A stretch of DNA of 7,886 nt from Chitinivibrio sp051745065 (GTDB lineage: Bacteria; Fibrobacterota; Chitinivibrionia; Chitinivibrionales; Chitinivibrionaceae). The DNA is taken from assembly GCA_051745065.1 (NCBI GenBank), contig JBNJDQ010000114.1, forward strand, positions 1 to 7,886, read 5' to 3'. Positions 5,299 to 7,886 of the stretch are shown here, in pieces; the stretch's first letter is position 1, and each line of letters starts with the position of its first letter. Both the position numbers and the translations under genes were made by a program. The notes beneath the pieces were generated by a model. That model saw only the letters and a list, made by a program, of their open reading frames with translations, was not told where the DNA came from and did not search any database.

Positions 5299-6445
5299 AT
5301 ACGTCATCTTTCAGACGCTCGTTAATATCAAGAAAATAAGATTGATTCTCAAGAAGAATATCTGTAAGCTCCGGATCAAAATGCTCTCCCCGCTCCTCTT
5401 TAAACAGGGTAATCACTTTTTCGTGGGGCCAGGCCGGTTTGTAACAACGCTCATTTGCCAGGGCGTCGTACACATCGGCAATGGCAACAATGCGGCCGAA
5501 AATATGAATATCCTCTCCCGCAAGACCGTCAGGGTAGCCCCGGCCATTCCATTTCTCATGATGACGCAGGGCAATAATTCCTGCAGCAACAAGAGTTTTG
5601 CGCTTTGAATGACGCAACATGCTGTATCCCAGGGCGGAATGATGTTTCATCTCGGCATATTCCTCCGATGTCAGAGGCCCTCTCTTTTTCAGAATACTGT
5701 CGGGAATGGCAATCTTACCAATATCGTGCAGGGTCGAGGCGATGGCAAGACGTTCCACCTCACGCCCGGAAAACCCCAGTTTTTGTGCCATAAAACGGGT
5801 GTATTCTGCAACACGCTTGACATGATTGCCCGTCTCCTTGGAGCGCATCTCCGCAGTTTCCGCCAGGGTAAATATTATCTCATGCTGTGTTTCCGTAAGT
5901 TCTTCACGCAAAAGCAGTCCGTCAATTTCACGGGCAATGTACACGGTAACAATATTCAGAAATTTTCGGTCTGTACCGGAGAATCCCCGTGATCGCACCT
6001 GCCCATTTTCTTCAAGTCGGTTCAGGGCCTGAAACACTCCGACAATCTCCCCATGGGAAGTAACCAGAGGCATGGCAATGATATTTTGGGTCAGATACCC
6101 GGTTTTCTTATCCACCTCGGGATTAAAGAGCTCGCTGCTGTACGGATCGTTGCATATTATTGACCGATGAGTCCGCAGACAGGTGCCGACAAACCCGGAA
6201 TCATCGGGAACAGAAATAGTCTGCACACCGTCAGCATGTTTGGTCCAGAGAACATGGCGATTTTTATCGTGCACCCAGATTGCGTTTCTGTCAGAGGAAA
6301 CAATATTATGCGCCATTTTTGCAAACTCCTGCAAAAGCGAACCGATATTGTTCTTTGCTTCAGCAACACTGGATATGGACGTCAGAAGATTCTTTAATAT
6401 AACCGTGGAATTCTTTTCGCTGAGCTCTTTATCGATATCAATCAT
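5297..6445 (-). CDS. GAF-HD-GYP cyclic-di-GMP phosphodiesterase
   Basis: A 382-residue soluble protein without membrane segments. A helical lead (1-45) is followed by a GAF sensor domain (about 46-170; GFVGTCLRTHRSIICND at 84-100, MPLVTSHGEIVGVFQALNR at 125-143). The GAF ends with N142-R143 and F155...D159, a degenerate echo of the NKxnFxxxDE motif of cyclic-nucleotide-binding GAFs. A linker helix (171-205) leads to an HD-GYP domain (about 190-378) with its active-site set: H208, the HD pair H240-D241 with G243-K244, H269, H295-H296-E297, G303-Y304-P305 and D324. HD-GYP enzymes hydrolyse cyclic di-GMP to GMP or pGpG using a di- or tri-metal centre, so it should be active. It is the first gene of a four-gene operon, with a sigma70-like promoter and a dyad upstream. 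The ribosome site is weak (GGGG, 4 nt before ATG). What the GAF domain senses is unknown. Confidence 0.92.
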   Translation of the reverse strand: MIDIDKELSEKNSTVILKNLLTSISSVAEAKNNIGSLLQEFAKMAHNIVSSDRNAIWVHDKNRHVLWTKHADGVQTISVPDDSGFVGTCLRTHRSIICNDPYSSELFNPEVDKKTGYLTQNIIAMPLVTSHGEIVGVFQALNRLEENGQVRSRGFSGTDRKFLNIVTVYIAREIDGLLLREELTETQHEIIFTLAETAEMRSKETGNHVKRVAEYTRFMAQKLGFSGREVERLAIASTLHDIGKIAIPDSILKKRGPLTSEEYAEMKHHSALGYSMLRHSKRKTLVAAGIIALRHHEKWNGRGYPDGLAGEDIHIFGRIVAIADVYDALANERCYKPAWPHEKVITLFKEERGEHFDPELTDILLENQSYFLDINERLKDDV

Positions 6446-6463
6446 ACTGCCCCGACAGAAAAA

Positions 6464-6480
6464 GGATATTGTGAATATCC
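6464..6480. promoter_or_regulatory. Perfect 7+7 dyad across the HD-GYP operon transcription start (candidate operator)
   Basis: GGATATT-GTG-AATATCC is a perfect inverted repeat with a 3-nt spacer. It begins 3 bp downstream of the -10 box at 6489-6484, so the expected +1 (about 6477) lies inside it. Because the mRNA would hold only part of the repeat, a protein operator is more likely than an RNA hairpin. The repressor is not in the window. Confidence 0.5.
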
Positions 6481-6483
6481 ATA

Positions 6484-6511
6484 ATTATACAGCCATAACA
6501 AAGATGATCAA
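6484..6511 (-). promoter_or_regulatory. Sigma70-type promoter of the HD-GYP operon
   Basis: On the minus strand TTGATC (6511-6506, 4 of 6 to TTGACA), a 16-bp spacer, then a perfect TATAAT (6489-6484). The leader to ATG 6445 is about 32 nt. It is the best promoter match in the window. Confidence 0.65.
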
Positions 6512-6512
6512 G

Positions 6513-6531
6513 AAAAAACTCCCCCCGGAAG
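6513..6531 (-). terminator. Candidate intrinsic terminator after the ROK kinase gene
   Basis: On the minus strand CTTCC (6531-6527), loop GGG and GGGAG (6523-6519), one G-U pair in the stem, is followed directly by six Ts (6518-6513). The stem is short but the T-run is good. It ends one base before the -35 of the HD-GYP promoter. Confidence 0.45.
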
Positions 6532-6614
6532 GAAAAGCATTCCCGCCATTCACTGCAGGGAGAAAGGGAATAAGCCTTGTTGTCCGGATTTCGGTGGAAT
6601 CGGTGAATGATCTT

Positions 6615-7574
6615 TTATGCTTTTTCATTGAGGGTATCCCACATCAGACCGGCGCAACCAAGGAGGGCGGCATCAGCTTCTTTCAGTTCAGAAAACCCAA
6701 AGCGGACACTGCCTTTAAACATTTCCATACAGTACGCGTCATAATAATGCCTGAAAGGGGTCATTAAAAGATCGCCGGCATGGGCCAGGCCGCCAAAAAG
6801 CACGACAACCTCAGGGCTGAGATAGGTTACCGCATCTGCCGCAGTCCATGCAAGCCATTCCCCGGTTTTATCAAAGGCTTTCAGGGCAAGTTCATCTCCG
6901 TCACAGGCAGCGTGGTAAATTGTTTTCGATGTCAGAGAATCCGCAGGGATACTGCGCAGCACCGAGGATGTCTGATACGTGCACAGCAGTTCCTGTACCG
7001 TCCGGCAGATCCCGGTTGCAGAAACGTAGGTTTCTACACAACCCCGTCGCCCGCAGCCGCACTTACGCCCCTGTGGTATCAATATGGAGTGGCCGATCTC
7101 CCCGGCAAAGCCCGTGGCCCCGGCAAGGATCTTACCGTCAATAATCACACCACTGCCGAAGCCCGTACCCAGAGTAAACTGCAGCAGATTCGATACCCCC
7201 CGTCCGGCACCGTAGCAGAGTTCCCCGTAGGCCGATGCGTTGGCATCGTTTGTCACCGCCACGGGCACACCCAGAGCCACGGAGAAACCGGATTTCAGAT
7301 CGACGGGACATTCCCAATCCAGATTCACCGCATGAGCCACTACTCCTGTGTAATGGTTCGCATCGGGCGCACCGATGCCTGCGCCGCAAATGCTGTAGCG
7401 CTGATAATTGGTTTTCAGAATATCCACTTCACTCTTCACTGCTGCCAGATATTCCTCAAAACCCGCATACCCCCGAGTGGGGACAGAAGTATCCGTGATA
7501 ATTGAACCATTCCGGTCAACAAGACCGATCACTGTATTCGTGCCGCCGATATCAATTCCAAGTACTGCGTCCAT
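6615..7574 (-). CDS. ROK-family sugar kinase (glucokinase-like)
   Basis: A 319-residue cytosolic kinase of full family length. The N-terminal phosphate-binding loop is DIGGTNT (8-14). The catalytic Asp is D110 in TNDAN (108-112), which phosphorylates the sugar. A second phosphate loop is GTGFGSG (136-142). The sugar-binding ExGH motif is E159-H162 (EIGH), and the ROK zinc motif CGCGRRGC gives Cys172, Cys174 and Cys179. A third nucleotide-contact loop is LFGGLAHAG (259-267). No N-terminal helix-turn-helix is present, so it is a kinase and not a NagC/XylR-type repressor. Glucose is the commonest substrate, but N-acetylglucosamine, mannose or fructose kinases share these motifs, so the substrate is not decided. 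GGAGG (7583-7579) lies 4 nt before ATG 7574. It is monocistronic as far as can be seen: 169 nt, with a candidate terminator and a new promoter, separate it from the HD-GYP operon. Confidence 0.92.
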   Translation of the reverse strand: MDAVLGIDIGGTNTVIGLVDRNGSIITDTSVPTRGYAGFEEYLAAVKSEVDILKTNYQRYSICGAGIGAPDANHYTGVVAHAVNLDWECPVDLKSGFSVALGVPVAVTNDANASAYGELCYGAGRGVSNLLQFTLGTGFGSGVIIDGKILAGATGFAGEIGHSILIPQGRKCGCGRRGCVETYVSATGICRTVQELLCTYQTSSVLRSIPADSLTSKTIYHAACDGDELALKAFDKTGEWLAWTAADAVTYLSPEVVVLFGGLAHAGDLLMTPFRHYYDAYCMEMFKGSVRFGFSELKEADAALLGCAGLMWDTLNEKA

Positions 7575-7595
7575 TCATCCTCCATATAAGAGTGT

Positions 7596-7624
7596 AAAAT
7601 ACCATTTCCCGCATAATTGTACAA
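7596..7624 (-). promoter_or_regulatory. Candidate promoter for the ROK kinase gene
   Basis: On the minus strand TTGTAC (7624-7619, 3 of 6 to TTGACA), a 17-bp spacer, then TATTTT (7601-7596, 4 of 6). Correct spacing and distance to the ATG support it, but both boxes are weak. Confidence 0.3.
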
Positions 7625-7625
7625 T
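7616..7625. repeat. Perfect 10-bp palindrome ATTGTACAAT over the ROK promoter
   Basis: ATTGTACAAT reads the same on both strands and overlaps the candidate -35 box of the kinase gene, 42 bp upstream of its ATG. It could be half or all of an operator. Chance is possible at this length. Confidence 0.35.
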
Positions 7626-7752
7626 ACCAAAGAACACAGGCTCCATCATCTTCGTTCAGCGGTCTTCGGTCAGAGAGTATGATATTCCACAACGCAACAG
7701 ACTCTGCAAAATACCGCCGTGATTATCTGCATAAGGCGCACCAATATCTGAT

Positions 7753-7830
7753 CCTGTCTGTGCAGGCAATTCGTGCTCATCAGCACGTGCATATTTCTTT
7801 CTTCGGGCGTGCGCACGGCGGCACGCCGCC
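7753..7830. repeat. Cluster of strong inverted repeats
   Basis: Four dyads lie in 78 nt: CCTG-tctgtg-CAGG (7753-7766); CGTGCT-catc-AGCACG (7772-7787); GGCGTGC-8 nt-GCACGCC (7806-7827), which contains the 10-bp palindrome CGTGCGCACG (7808-7817); and GGCGGC-ac-GCCGCC (7817-7830). The last two overlap and exclude each other, so alternative folds are possible. None has a canonical T-run, although the plus strand after 7787 is pyrimidine-rich. It could be a terminator region, a structured RNA or a REP-like repeat. Confidence 0.45.
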
Positions 7831-7886
7831 CCCCTCCGGTCCCTCACGCGGTTTTCCCGACCATCCTGCCAAACAGACAGTTGTAT

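Larger units (their letters stand above)
7584..7886. other. 303-nt stretch without a defensible gene
   Basis: The part near the kinase (7584-7740) is AT-rich with the promoter candidate and palindrome. The rest turns GC-rich and is full of dyads (7753-7830). Open frames run to the window edge on both strands, but none convinces: minus 7886-7656 is extremely Arg-rich, plus 7679-7886 (ATG 7679, 69 codons) is His-rich with no good ribosome site, and a third minus frame stops at 7846-7844 after only 13 codons. The last could be the tail of a real minus-strand gene lying mostly outside the window. Confidence 0.5.

Noticed and set aside
4914..5339. Plus-strand open frame of 141 codons
   Set aside because: It is antisense to the small membrane protein and the ends of its neighbours; no ribosome site or recognisable motif.
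6183..6767. Plus-strand open frame of 194 codons
   Set aside because: It is antisense to both the HD-GYP start and the ROK end and crosses their terminator and promoter.
6780..7505. Plus-strand open frame of 241 codons
   Set aside because: It is fully antisense to the ROK kinase, whose motifs are intact; it is a shadow frame.
7770..7790. CTGATGA followed by GCACGAA on the minus strand, resembling a hammerhead ribozyme core
   Set aside because: The CTGATGA arises from the loop of a simple 6-bp hairpin; there is no separate stem II or matching stem I and III arrangement.
7656..7886. Minus-strand frame open to the window edge, possible C-terminus of a neighbour gene
   Set aside because: The product is extremely Arg-rich through a GC-rich dyad block and matches nothing I know; kept only as a remark in the gene-free stretch.
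7679..7886. Plus-strand frame from ATG 7679 open to the window edge
   Set aside because: His-rich product, poor ribosome site, and it runs through the hairpin cluster; not enough to call a gene, though sequence to the right could change this.

Overview
The window looks like a moderate-GC, diderm (Gram-negative type) bacterial chromosome segment. Envelope proteins dominate: a secreted multi-domain protein made of carboxypeptidase-regulatory-like repeats, a FecR/Ig-like secreted protein, a small outer-membrane beta-barrel ending in Tyr-Tyr, and a signal-peptide-bearing FliL-like protein. This mix resembles Fibrobacterota, spirochaetes and related diderm phyla, but nothing in the window fixes the phylum. 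No tRNA, rRNA, IS element, integrase, CRISPR array or phage gene was found.

Layout. (1) Positions 1-807, minus strand: the N-terminal 269 residues of a secreted protein with three successive carboxypeptidase-regulatory-like beta-sandwich repeats, cut by the window edge. (2) Positions 808-1003: a divergent promoter region. It has a perfect TATAAT for the rightward gene, and the leftward gene has an unusual leader in which a hairpin could bring a distant GGAGGA next to the start codon. (3) Positions 1004-3370, plus strand: a FecR-domain/Ig-like secreted protein followed closely by a small beta-barrel, probably one transcription unit. (4) Positions 3524-3973, plus strand: D-aminoacyl-tRNA deacylase (dtd). 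(5) Positions 4006-6445, minus strand: a tight four-gene operon, in transcription order GAF/HD-GYP cyclic-di-GMP phosphodiesterase, a small two-helix membrane protein with an 11-residue-periodic tail, a YdjM-type (DUF457) membrane putative hydrolase, and a secreted FliL-like protein. The joins are an RBS written over a stop codon, a 3-nt gap and an ATGA overlap. (6) Positions 6615-7574, minus strand: a ROK-family sugar kinase. (7) Positions 7584-7886: no gene I can defend, but several strong dyads in a GC-rich block.

How the parts may work together: the HD-GYP operon is the most interesting unit. A cytosolic c-di-GMP-degrading enzyme is translationally linked to three membrane or envelope proteins of little or no known function. 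Its sigma70-like promoter carries a perfect 7+7 dyad across the expected transcription start, which suggests control by a repressor. The FecR/barrel pair looks like an outer-envelope module without the ECF sigma factor that usually accompanies FecR. All functional statements come from motif reading by eye; no database search was run.
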